NCBI RefSeq assembly: GCF_013283195.1
Contig: NZ_JABEKT010000001.1
Span: 656,795 to 720,794 of the forward strand
Source: Ensifer adhaerens
GTDB lineage: Bacteria; Pseudomonadota; Alphaproteobacteria; Rhizobiales; Rhizobiaceae
Direction of reading: 5' to 3'
Length of the DNA: 64,000 nucleotides
Shown: piece by piece, positions 1-7,840 of the stretch
How the letters are laid out: the number at the start of each line of letters is the position of its first letter
How positions within the stretch are numbered: position 1 is the first letter of the stretch
The notes under the pieces: generated by a model
The model's input: the letters and a program-made list of their open reading frames with translations, nothing else
Told to the model about the DNA's origin: nothing
Database searches by the model: none
Translations under genes and position numbers: made by a program

Positions 1-144
1 CAGCGCGCACAAGAGCAGAAAGCCCTGTTCGCCGATCCCCGTCATCAGGTCGCGAAGGGTGATCGTGTTGCCGCGGATGGAGCCGATCATGCCGTTCAGC
101 GTGTCGCTGAGACTGCGTTGCGTGTCGCCAAACTCGATTGCCAT
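1..144 (-). CDS. exoD: ExoD family protein, N-terminal fragment (runs off the window)
   Basis: Only the first 48 codons lie in the window; the gene continues past position 1. The start is ATG at 144, preceded on the minus strand by a GAGG ribosome site. The N-terminus shows the ExoD pattern: 'LSDTLNGMIGSI', then a 'TLRDLMTGIGEQGF' segment leading into a hydrophobic stretch. ExoD proteins are inner-membrane proteins first linked to exopolysaccharide production and alkali tolerance in rhizobia; their biochemical role is unclear. The assignment rests on this short N-terminal pattern alone. Confidence 0.68.
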   Translation of the reverse strand, partial: MAIEFGDTQRSLSDTLNGMIGSIRGNTITLRDLMTGIGEQGFLLLCAL

Positions 145-349
145 CAGATCGTCCGCCTCGATTTTTCCAGAACGCCCTTGCTATCAACGGCGTGTGAAGG
201 ATCGGTTAGTGTCCGGCCGTTTCGTGACTTCGTTGCGGCCGATGCGCCATTTGTCGTCAAACCGTGGCATCAGTGGGACGCCTCTTCATCTTCCTGCCGC
301 AATCGCTAGTATGAAGCACTTTAGAGCACGAATAGGGACCATTGATTCT

Positions 350-1015
350 ATGATCAAGAAATGCGCCATATTGGCTGTTGCGGCCATCTATCTCTCGGGA
401 TGCACGACCACCGATCCCTATACGGGTGAGCAGAAGATGTCGAACACGGCCGGTGGCGCGCTGATCGGCGCGGGCCTCGGTGCGGCGACCGGCCTTCTCG
501 TTGGCGGCAGTGCTGCAGGGCGGCGCGATGCAGCGCTCGTCGGCGCCGGCATCGGCGCGCTCGGCGGCGGCCTCGTCGGCAACTACATGGACAGCCAGGA
601 ATCGGAACTGCGCGCCCAGCTGCAGGGTACCGGCGTTTCGGTCACCCGCGCCGGCGACCGCATCATCCTGAACATGCCGTCGAACATCACGTTTGCCACC
701 GACCGCGACCAGGTAATCCCGGCCTTCTACGACACGCTGAACTCCGTGGCGATCGTGCTGCGCAAGTTCAACAGAACCTTGATCGACGTCGACGGCCATG
801 CCGATTCCACCGGCAGCGCCTCGCACAACCAGGGCCTCTCCGAGCGCCGCGCCGCGTCCGTTGCCAACTATCTGGCAAGCCAGGGCGTCGACCAGCGCCG
901 CATGGCCACCATGGGCTTCGGCCCGCAACGGCCGGTCGCCTCCAACAGCACTGAAGCCGGCCGGGCGCAGAACCGCCGCGTCGAAATCTCGATCGCGCCG
1001 ATCAAGCAGGGCTGA
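350..1015 (+). CDS. OmpA-family lipoprotein with glycine-zipper domain
   Basis: This 221-residue outer-membrane lipoprotein probably links the outer membrane to peptidoglycan. The start at 350 gives a clean lipoprotein signal: basic N-terminus, hydrophobic core and lipobox LSGC with Cys18. An in-frame ATG at 311 and a longer frame from 59 would put extra residues before the signal and are rejected. Residues about 33-75 are Gly/Ala-rich with GxxxG spacing (glycine zipper). Residues about 105-215 form the OmpA C-terminal domain, with 'VDGHADSTGS', 'LSERRAASVANYL' and 'GRAQNRRVEI', which includes the residues that contact diaminopimelate. It resembles YiaD. It is followed by its own terminator and appears monocistronic. 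Confidence 0.9.
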   Translation: MIKKCAILAVAAIYLSGCTTTDPYTGEQKMSNTAGGALIGAGLGAATGLLVGGSAAGRRDAALVGAGIGALGGGLVGNYMDSQESELRAQLQGTGVSVTRAGDRIILNMPSNITFATDRDQVIPAFYDTLNSVAIVLRKFNRTLIDVDGHADSTGSASHNQGLSERRAASVANYLASQGVDQRRMATMGFGPQRPVASNSTEAGRAQNRRVEISIAPIKQG

Positions 1016-1040
1016 TCGGATCGCATCGATCGCTGATATC

Positions 1041-1080
1041 GAAGGGTTGCGCCGCAACCGGTGCGGCCCTTCTTCTTTTC
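1041..1080 (+). terminator. Rho-independent terminator of the OmpA-lipoprotein gene
   Basis: A stem of about 13 bp (GAAGGG pairing with CCCTTC, extended inward with a few G-U pairs to a GCAACC loop) is followed by TTCTTTTC. It lies 26 bases after the stop codon. Confidence 0.8.
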
Positions 1081-1102
1081 GGGTAACTCAGCGGCAGTGG
1101 CG

Positions 1103-1918
1103 TCAGAAGCGGTAGCGCAAGAGCCGCCCCATCCGGTGCAGGGTGGGAACCATGCTGAAGACGTGGACGGCGATGCGGGCGGCGGCCGACATCCTGTCGA
1201 TCTGGCCCGGATCGTAGGCCGTGACCTCTTCCAAAAGGCTGAGACCCGGCACCTGGCGCTCCAGCATGCGGGGATCGTCGATACCCCAGGAAAGCGCGGC
1301 ACCCGTGGCGCGGATGGCCGGATTGAAGCGCAGCAAATGCAGGCCGAGATGGCTGTATCCGTCGAAGACGATCTCGCCAGCGGGCAAATGATCGACAAGA
1401 CGCCGGAGCAGGCCGTAGACGTCGTCTGCCGCCAGATAGGGCAGGAGGCCTTCGGCGACGACGATCGCCGGCCTGTCGTCTGGTATGGTCGCAAGCCATC
1501 CAGCCTCCGTCACCGATGATCCGATCAATGTGGTGTTGGCGCGATCCGGATAGAGCCGGCGGCGCAAGCCAATCACATCAGGGAAATCGATGTCGAACCA
1601 CCGCACCTCGGGCGCCGGGTCGATGCGGAAAACTCGGCTGTCGAGGCCGCAGCCGAGATGGAGGACGGTGGCATCCGGGTGCCGGGTGATGAAGGATTGC
1701 GTCCATTGGTCGACCAGATAGGCGCGCATGGCGATGCCGATCGTCATGTCGTGGCTGACGTCGAGATGTGGTGCCGCCTGCCCGAGCCGCCGCATGGCAT
1801 CGGCGGCGAACCGGTCGCCGAGCAACGAATCGGGCAGCGCGCTTTCGGCGGCCTTTGCCTGCAGAGTGATCAGCAGCGTTTCCCGAGCACCGCTCAGGCC
1901 GATCCCGTCGGCATCCAT
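1103..1918 (-). CDS. Class I SAM-dependent methyltransferase, leucine carboxyl methyltransferase-like
   Basis: The product is 271 residues. The start ATG at 1918 has GGAGGAAAC just upstream, better than the in-frame start at 1981. Near residue 80 the SAM-binding motif 'VLHLGCGLDSR' is followed by 'RWFDIDFPDVIGLRR' and later 'VAEGLLPYL', the signature of the LCM/TcmP methyltransferase family. Members methylate carboxyl or hydroxyl groups, often in secondary metabolism; the substrate cannot be read from the sequence. The gene is isolated, convergent with the OmpA-type lipoprotein gene, and separated from the next gene by about 150 bp without obvious sites. Confidence 0.82.
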   Translation of the reverse strand: MDADGIGLSGARETLLITLQAKAAESALPDSLLGDRFAADAMRRLGQAAPHLDVSHDMTIGIAMRAYLVDQWTQSFITRHPDATVLHLGCGLDSRVFRIDPAPEVRWFDIDFPDVIGLRRRLYPDRANTTLIGSSVTEAGWLATIPDDRPAIVVAEGLLPYLAADDVYGLLRRLVDHLPAGEIVFDGYSHLGLHLLRFNPAIRATGAALSWGIDDPRMLERQVPGLSLLEEVTAYDPGQIDRMSAAARIAVHVFSMVPTLHRMGRLLRYRF

Positions 1919-2071
1919 CGTTTCCTCCACTAAAGTGCCGCGTGTCCGATAGGACCCGCAGAGGACGTCGCAGCGCTTCAAGCCTGCCGCATATTTTATC
2001 CCCGAATCCGCTTCGATTTAAGGGTTTATGCAGGACAGGCGGCCGAGGAGGCGACGGCGCAGATCTGCGTC

Positions 2072-3514
2072 TTACGCGTCAGCGGCTCTTGCCGCTCGCG
2101 CCCGTCGGACGCGCCTCGCCGTCAGCATCGCCAGCGCCGGTGCCAGCGCAAACAGCCAGAAGAGCCACTGCGTCGCGCGCGCGACGCCTTCGGCGCTGCT
2201 CGCCTCGATACCCGCCAGGTTGGCGGTCAGGCCGGCAAGCGCGGCGCCGAGGGCAGCGGCGAAAAGCTGCACGGTGGTGATCGAGCTCGATGCCTTCTCC
2301 TCTTCGCCCTTGGGCGCCAGCTCGTAGACGGCCGTGACGATATGCGGCCAGGCGAAGCCCATGCCGAAGCCGACCGCCATGATGCCGATGGACAGCGGTA
2401 TTGCGATGGTAGCGAAGCCGAAACCGGTCATCGGCATGAACACGGCGATCAGCGCCAGGCCGGCAAAGCCGAAGCCTGGTCCGGCGAAAATCGTGCGCTG
2501 CGCCCTGTCGCCATGCCAGTGCGCGCTCGTCATCGATCCGGTGGTCCAGCCGATCGACATCAGCGCGGCGATGTAGCCGGCTACAAGTGGCGACAGCCCA
2601 TGCAGTTCCTGCAGCAGATAAGGCACGTAGATCTCCGGCTGCATGCCGATCATCAGAAGCGTGATCGTCGCATAAAGGGCTGCCAGTGGGGCGGTTATGG
2701 TGAAGCTGCCGGTCGGCAGGAGCTTGCCGACGGCCCGGCGTTCGGCGAAGAGAAGCACGGCGAACATCACGACGGCCGCGCCGACCGAGGCGAGCTGTTC
2801 GCCCGAGGTGGGCAACGTGCTGGCGATCGACAGCGCAAGGACAATGCCGATGAGAAGCAGGAGCTGCAGCACCGGCAGCGGGCTGCGGCTGCCTTCGGAC
2901 GAGGCGTTGCGCGGCAATGTCCAGAAGGCCAGCGCCGCCAGAAGTGCGGTCAGCGGCAGCAGCGACCAGAAGGCCGCGCGCCAGGTGGCAAACTCCGCAA
3001 ACATGCCGCCGACGGCCGGGCCAATCAGCGTTGCCGTGCCCCAGGTCGCCGAGATCAGGCCGATGGCGCGGGTCCAGAGAACAGGAGCAAACACCAGGCG
3101 GATAACGCCATAGGCAAGCGCGTAGAGCAGGCCGCCGCCAAAGCCCTGGATTGCCCGGCCGCCGAGCAGCAACAGCATATCGGGGGCGGAGGCACAGAGC
3201 AGCGTGCCGAGCCCGAAGACAAGCGCGCCGATCGCATAGGCCGATCCGGCGCCGACGGCGGCAAGCAGCCGGGCCGAGAGCGCCGCGCCAAGGATGGAGG
3301 CAGCGACGAAGACTGTGGTGCTCCAGGCATAATATTCGAGCCCGCCGATCTCGCGCACGATCGACGGCATGATGGTGGTGACGACATAGATGTTGAGGGC
3401 ATGCAGCGCTACGCCGCCACTCAAAACGATGGAATGGATGGCGTTTTCGCCAGACAGCAGCGCGAGCCAGCCGCTCTCGGCCTTCTCGGTGGTTTCAGGT
3501 GCCTTGTCGAGCAT
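2072..3514 (-). CDS. MFS transporter (DHA2-like drug/H+ antiporter)
   Basis: A 480-residue inner-membrane protein with about 12-14 hydrophobic segments. The start at 3514 has AGGAAAGG about 8 bases upstream; the longer frame from 3586 lacks this. The N-terminal half carries 'GRAIQGFGGGLLYALAYGVI' and 'ISATWGTATLIGPAVGG', matching motif C and the neighbouring segments of MFS drug exporters. It ends in a basic RRVRRARAAR tail. It probably exports small hydrophobic compounds, but the substrate is unknown. It lies 195 bp downstream of, and in the same direction as, the ECF41 sigma gene; no ECF41-type promoter was seen in that gap, so co-regulation is unproven. Confidence 0.85.
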   Translation of the reverse strand: MLDKAPETTEKAESGWLALLSGENAIHSIVLSGGVALHALNIYVVTTIMPSIVREIGGLEYYAWSTTVFVAASILGAALSARLLAAVGAGSAYAIGALVFGLGTLLCASAPDMLLLLGGRAIQGFGGGLLYALAYGVIRLVFAPVLWTRAIGLISATWGTATLIGPAVGGMFAEFATWRAAFWSLLPLTALLAALAFWTLPRNASSEGSRSPLPVLQLLLLIGIVLALSIASTLPTSGEQLASVGAAVVMFAVLLFAERRAVGKLLPTGSFTITAPLAALYATITLLMIGMQPEIYVPYLLQELHGLSPLVAGYIAALMSIGWTTGSMTSAHWHGDRAQRTIFAGPGFGFAGLALIAVFMPMTGFGFATIAIPLSIGIMAVGFGMGFAWPHIVTAVYELAPKGEEEKASSSITTVQLFAAALGAALAGLTANLAGIEASSAEGVARATQWLFWLFALAPALAMLTARRVRRARAARAADA

Positions 3515-3709
3515 ATGTCTGCGCCTTTCCTGTGCGTCACGACGGTGCATGTCGACTGCGGCGCATCTGTCCGCGCCCGTCGACATGACCCTTCGGTCGC
3601 AAGAGAACGCTCCCGCCTTGAACAGGGCCGGGGAGCCGCTCTATCCGTTTGTTGCCACGCATGTCCCGGCGGAAGACCGCCTCGCGCTTTTCCCTGGAAA
3701 TGTTCTAAG

Positions 3710-4603
3710 TCAATGGACCGCAGCGTCACCGAGATGGGTGAGCTTGTCCGGATTGCGAACGATGAAGATATCGTTGACGTTTCCATCGCCGTCATAGCCG
3801 AAGGAAACGCTGGCGGCGATATCATTTTCGGTCTCGCCCCGGAGCACTATGCCGCGGCCGCCGTTGATCTCAGCGATTTCCCAGACGTAGTGCGCCCAGT
3901 ATTCGGTGAGCCGGTCAGCGATGAAGGCAACCACGGTCTCCTTGCCAGCGAGCACGCCGAGCACGGTCGCCACCTTGCCGCCGCCGTCGGCCGTCAGGCG
4001 CACGTCGGCGGAGAGCAGGCTCGAAAGGCTGGCAATGTTGCCGCCGTGGATCGCCGCGTGAAAAGCTGACAGCAATTCGTCCTGGCGTTCGCGCGGCGTC
4101 TGGTGACGGCTCTTTTCCACCCCGATATTGCTCTTGGCGCGCGACACCAGCTTGCGCGCTGCTGCCTCCTGCATGTCGAGCGTTTCGGCAACCTCCTCAT
4201 AGGGTTGCCCGAAGATCTCGTGCAGCAGATAGGCAGCTCGCTCCTTCGGCGTCAGCCGCTCCAGCATCAGGAGGAAAGCGGTGGTGAGCGACGAGGTGAG
4301 CGCCAGCTTTTCCTCGGCATTGTCTTCGCTTGCCGTGTGGATCGGCTCCGGCAGCCAGGCCCCGACATAATCGACGCGCTTGCGGTGCGCCGCCTTCAAA
4401 AGGTCGAGGCAGCGGCGGGTGCAGGCCGTCGTCAGCCAGGCGGCCGGCGTTTCGATCGCCTTTTGATCGGCTTCCTGCCACTTGACGAACGTGTCCTGCA
4501 CCGCGTCTTCCGCGTCCGCGCGCGACCCGAGGATGCGGTAGGCAAGGCCGAGAAGGCGCGGACGCGCCGCTTCAAAGATATCGATACTGTTCATGCCACC
4601 CAT
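3710..4603 (-). CDS. ECF41-group RNA polymerase sigma factor (SigJ-like)
   Basis: The 297-residue protein has an N-terminal sigma-70 region 2 ('FEAARPRLLGLAYRILGSR', 'DAEDAVQDTFVKW'), region 4 ('LTPKERAAYLLHEIFGQPYEEVAETL'), then a SnoaL-like C-terminal domain. The motifs that define ECF41 are all present: WLPEP in the linker, DGGGK and a terminal NPDKL. In this group the C-terminal domain acts as a built-in regulator in place of an anti-sigma factor. ECF41 genes usually sit beside a carboxymuconolactone decarboxylase-like or oxidoreductase gene; none is next to this one, the neighbour being an MFS exporter. The start may instead be ATG at 4594; 4603 has AAGG at a better distance. Confidence 0.88.
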   Translation of the reverse strand: MGGMNSIDIFEAARPRLLGLAYRILGSRADAEDAVQDTFVKWQEADQKAIETPAAWLTTACTRRCLDLLKAAHRKRVDYVGAWLPEPIHTASEDNAEEKLALTSSLTTAFLLMLERLTPKERAAYLLHEIFGQPYEEVAETLDMQEAAARKLVSRAKSNIGVEKSRHQTPRERQDELLSAFHAAIHGGNIASLSSLLSADVRLTADGGGKVATVLGVLAGKETVVAFIADRLTEYWAHYVWEIAEINGGRGIVLRGETENDIAASVSFGYDGDGNVNDIFIVRNPDKLTHLGDAAVH

Positions 4604-4663
4604 CTCAGCGCCTTGGTTACAGTTCAAACGGCCGATGGCCGCGATCGTTGCTCGTGACCATCT

Positions 4664-4690
4664 GACGATTGGCATTTCGCAGCTGTGACG
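4664..4690 (-). promoter_or_regulatory. Probable ECF41 autoregulatory promoter
   Basis: On the minus strand CGTCACA (4690-4684) is followed, after exactly 16 bases, by CGTC (4667-4664). The known ECF41 promoter pattern is TGTCACA, 16 bases, CGTC, so only one base differs. It lies about 60 bp upstream of the sigma factor start, suggesting that the sigma factor transcribes its own gene. Confidence 0.7.
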
Positions 4691-4706
4691 CGTCTTGAAA
4701 ATTTTC

Positions 4707-5759
4707 TCAGATCTTTGCCGGGTAGGTGTGCTCTTTGCCGCGGAAGTCCGTGACGGTGTAGCAGCCGCCGCCGTCCGCCGCGATCGACGCGGCGCTAATC
4801 ACTGCCTTGCCGTGGCCGCCGGGAATGTCGAGGATATAGGCCGGCTGGCAAAGGCCGGAGACCCGGCCGCGCAGCGACGCGACAAGGGCCTGGCCTTCCT
4901 CGATCGACAGCCGGAAGTGGCTGGTGCCGGGCGCAAGGTCCGGATGATGCAGATAATAGGGCTTGATCCGGGTTTCGACGAAGGCGCGCATCAGGCTGGC
5001 CAGCACGTCCGCATCGTCGTTGACGCCTTTCAGAAGCACCGACTGGCTGACCATGACGACGCCGGCATCGATCAGCCGGGCCGAGGCGTCGCGCGCTTCC
5101 CGCGTCAGTTCACGCGGATGGTTGGCATGCAGCGCCACATAGGTCGCCTTGCCACTCGCCTTCAGCGCCGCGACAAGATCGGCATTGATGCGCTCGGGCT
5201 CGACCACTGGCACGCGCGTATGAAAGCGGACGATCTTGACATGGTCGATCGGCTTCAGCCGTTCCATGATTTCGGCAAGACGGCGCGGCGACAGCACCAG
5301 CGGATCGCCGCCGGTGAGGATGACCTCCCAGATCTCCTCATGCTCAGTGATATAGGCGATCGCCGCGTCGAGTTCGGCCGGCGTCAGCGTGCCCAGTCCC
5401 TGCGGGCCGACCATTTCGCGGCGGAAGCAGAAGCGGCAATAGACCGGGCAGACATGCACCGCCTTCAAGAGCACGCGATCGGGATAGCGGTGGACGATGC
5501 CGGCAACGGGGCTATGCGGTTTGTCGCCGATCGGGTCCTCGCGCTCCTCGGGCAACAGCGTCAGCTCGGCGGCATCCGGCACGAACTGGCGGGCGATCGG
5601 GTCGTTCGGGTCGTTACGGTCGATGAGTTTTGCGATCGCCGGGCTGATGGCCACGGCATAGCGCTCGGCCACACGCGAAACGGCGCCGTGCTGCGACGGT
5701 TCGACAAGGCCGGCGTCGACGAGTTCTCCGGCCGTCTTGATCGGGCGGTGGACGTTCAT
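4707..5759 (-). CDS. epmB: EF-P beta-lysylation protein EpmB (lysine 2,3-aminomutase family)
   Basis: This 350-residue radical-SAM enzyme converts (S)-alpha-lysine to (R)-beta-lysine, which EpmA then attaches to EF-P. The radical-SAM cluster motif CPVYCRFC (CxxxCxxC) lies near residue 105, followed by 'LTGGDPLVLSPRRL' and the PLP/substrate region 'RVPVVEPERIN'. At 350 residues it matches EpmB rather than the longer catabolic KamA. Its ATG overlaps the stop of epmA by four bases (ATGA), so translation is coupled. The target gene efp is divergent 1.2 kb away, making the pathway assignment strong. Confidence 0.93.
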   Translation of the reverse strand: MNVHRPIKTAGELVDAGLVEPSQHGAVSRVAERYAVAISPAIAKLIDRNDPNDPIARQFVPDAAELTLLPEEREDPIGDKPHSPVAGIVHRYPDRVLLKAVHVCPVYCRFCFRREMVGPQGLGTLTPAELDAAIAYITEHEEIWEVILTGGDPLVLSPRRLAEIMERLKPIDHVKIVRFHTRVPVVEPERINADLVAALKASGKATYVALHANHPRELTREARDASARLIDAGVVMVSQSVLLKGVNDDADVLASLMRAFVETRIKPYYLHHPDLAPGTSHFRLSIEEGQALVASLRGRVSGLCQPAYILDIPGGHGKAVISAASIAADGGGCYTVTDFRGKEHTYPAKI

Positions 5760-6808
5760 GATGCCGTCTCCGCCACCGGCGCCCAGAGCACCTGGTCGAT
5801 GCGCGTCGCACCGGTCGCCAGCATGACCAGACGGTCGAAGCCGAGCGCGATGCCGCTGGCTTCGGGCATAATGGCGAGCGCTGCCAGAAAGTCCTCGTCG
5901 AGCGGGTAGGTTTCGCCATAAACGCGGCACTTTTCCGCCATTTCCATCTCGAAGCGCCGGCGCTGCTCGGAAGCATCGGTCAGTTCACCGAAGGCATTGG
6001 CGAGTTCGACACCGCAGGCATAGAGCTCGAAGCGTTCGGCGACGCGGCGGTCGCGCGCGGTCGGCCGGGCAAGGGCTGCTTCTGCAACGGGATATTCATC
6101 GAGGATCGTGGCGCGGCCAAAGCCAAGATGCGGTTCGACCTTTTCGACAAGCACGCGGCTGAAGAGATCCGCCCAGGTGTCGTCGGCGGCAACCCGCAGG
6201 CCCGCCGATCTCATGGCGGCGGCGAGCATCTCGCGGTCGGTTCCGCCATCGGGCGCGATCGAGGCGAGCAGGTCGATGCCAGCAAAACGCGCGAAGGCTT
6301 CGGCCACCGCCAGCCGTTCCGGCTCGGCGAAGGGGTCTGAGGTGCGGCCCTGGAAGGTGAACTGGTGCGTGCCCGTCGTCTCCGCCGCGAGCGCCAGGAT
6401 CTCGGCACAGTCACGCATCAGCGTCTCGTAGGTCTCGCCGGCCCGATACCATTCGAGCATGGTGAACTCAGGATGGTGCAACGGCCCGCGTTCGCGGTTG
6501 CGATAGACATGGGCAAAGCAGGCGATGCGTTTCTCGCCGGCGGCGACCAGCTTCTTGCAGGCAAACTCGGGCGAAGTGTGCAGATAGAGCGGATGGGCCG
6601 AGCCGTCATGGTTGAGCGCCTCGGTGGCAAAGGCGTGCAGGTGAGCCTCGTTGCCGGGTGAAATCTGCAGCGTCGCGGTGTCGACTTCGATGAAGTCGCG
6701 CGCGTCGAAGAACCGGCGCAAAGCCGACTGGATCCGGTTGCGCCCGAGAAGAAACGGACGCCGGTCGGCATGGACATCAGGCGTCCACCAGGGTGAGGCA
6801 TGCGACAT
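5756..6808 (-). CDS. epmA: EF-P lysyltransferase EpmA (GenX/PoxA/YjeA)
   Basis: A 350-residue class II aminoacyl-tRNA synthetase paralogue that activates beta-lysine and attaches it to Lys34 of EF-P. It has motif 2 ('FAHVYRNRERGPLHHPEFTM') and motif 3 ('GIALGFDRLVML') but lacks the N-terminal anticodon-binding domain of lysyl-tRNA synthetase, as expected for EpmA. Start ATG at 6808. It is the first gene of an epmA-epmB pair with a four-base overlap and is divergent from efp, sharing a 177-bp control region. Confidence 0.95.
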   Translation of the reverse strand: MSHASPWWTPDVHADRRPFLLGRNRIQSALRRFFDARDFIEVDTATLQISPGNEAHLHAFATEALNHDGSAHPLYLHTSPEFACKKLVAAGEKRIACFAHVYRNRERGPLHHPEFTMLEWYRAGETYETLMRDCAEILALAAETTGTHQFTFQGRTSDPFAEPERLAVAEAFARFAGIDLLASIAPDGGTDREMLAAAMRSAGLRVAADDTWADLFSRVLVEKVEPHLGFGRATILDEYPVAEAALARPTARDRRVAERFELYACGVELANAFGELTDASEQRRRFEMEMAEKCRVYGETYPLDEDFLAALAIMPEASGIALGFDRLVMLATGATRIDQVLWAPVAETAS

Positions 6809-6985
6809 GGTCGTTCGGTCCAGGCTTTCTTCGCGCCCCAGGGCTTTCTTCGCGCCAATGCCGGCGCAGGCTGGCTATTTGCACGAAATTAGGGTAGTGG
6901 CGGCGCGATATCATATTTTCGCGTCTTTCGGGGCCGGCTTTCCCGGCGCGCCGTGTCGCGCATACCTCTGTTACAAGGAAGACTA

Positions 6986-7555
6986 ATGGTCAAGGTCATC
7001 GCTTCATCTGTCCGCAAGGGCAACGTTCTCGACGTTGACGGCAAGCTCTATGTCGTTCTTACCGCGCAGAACTTCCATCCGGGGAAGGGCACGCCGGTCA
7101 CCCAGGTCGACATGCGCCGCATTTCCGACGGCGTGAAGGTCTCCGAGCGCTACCGCACGACCGAGCAGGTCGAGCGCGCCTTCGTCGAAGATCGCGAGCA
7201 CACCTTCCTTTATGAAGATGGTGAAGGCTTCCACTTCATGAACCCGGAAAGCTACGACCAGCTGGTCATGACCACCGACGACATCGGCGACCTCAAGGCC
7301 TACCTGCAGGAAGGCATGGCCTGCATTCTTTCGATCCACGAAGGCCTGGCGATCGCCATCGACCTGCCGCGTCACGTGACGCTCGAAATCACCGAGACCG
7401 AGCCGGTCGTCAAGGGCCAGACGGCATCGTCGTCCTACAAGCCGGCGGTTCTTTCGAACGGCGTCCGCACGCTCGTGCCGCCGCATATCCAGGCCGGCAC
7501 CCGCGTCGTCATCGCGACCGAAGACGGCTCCTATGTCGAGCGCGCCAAGGACTGA
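6986..7555 (+). CDS. efp: Elongation factor P
   Basis: The 189-residue factor binds between the P and E sites of the ribosome and relieves stalling at polyproline motifs. The modified loop reads HPGKG with lysine exactly at position 34, the residue that EpmA beta-lysylates, which agrees with epmA and epmB alongside. Three domains are evident, ending with '[18 protein letters not shown]'. The start at 6986 follows AAGGAAG at good spacing; an upstream in-frame start at 6953 would add 11 residues and is rejected. A strong terminator follows. Confidence 0.97.
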   Translation: MVKVIASSVRKGNVLDVDGKLYVVLTAQNFHPGKGTPVTQVDMRRISDGVKVSERYRTTEQVERAFVEDREHTFLYEDGEGFHFMNPESYDQLVMTTDDIGDLKAYLQEGMACILSIHEGLAIAIDLPRHVTLEITETEPVVKGQTASSSYKPAVLSNGVRTLVPPHIQAGTRVVIATEDGSYVERAKD

Positions 7556-7594
7556 CACGGTCTGAAGACCGGCACGATCGAACGATCGCATGAA

Positions 7595-7637
7595 ACGGGG
7601 ACGGCAGGTAGAACCTGCCGTCCCCGTCGTCGTTTCT
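7595..7637 (+). terminator. Strong terminator after efp
   Basis: A perfect 15-bp stem (ACGGGGACGGCAGGT with its complement) and a three-base AGA loop are followed by a T-rich stretch (CGTCGTTTCTTCG). A smaller hairpin, CGGTCT/AGACCG, overlaps the efp stop at about 7559-7572. Confidence 0.85.
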
Positions 7638-7840
7638 TCGACAGACCTTTTCCTTGGTCGTTGACATCCCAGGGGGCAGAACCCTTTGCGCGGCCACGGC
7701 GTTCCGTGCGCGTCGGCGCGCGCCGTGACCTGCAGGCCGTGCCAAAGGCTCGATAAGCAACCACAAATTTAGGGGGAGCATTTCGAAAAACGGGTGCTAG
7801 GATGCCGGCGCACCGACGTTTCTGTCACGAGAGGGTCCGC

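Noticed and set aside
3515-3709. ECF41 promoter in front of the MFS gene
   Set aside because: No TGTCACA/CGTCACA-N16-CGTC was found in either orientation in this gap.
2342-4069. 575-codon plus-strand frame across the MFS and sigma genes
   Set aside because: It overlaps two clear minus-strand genes and has the low-complexity composition of an antisense shadow.
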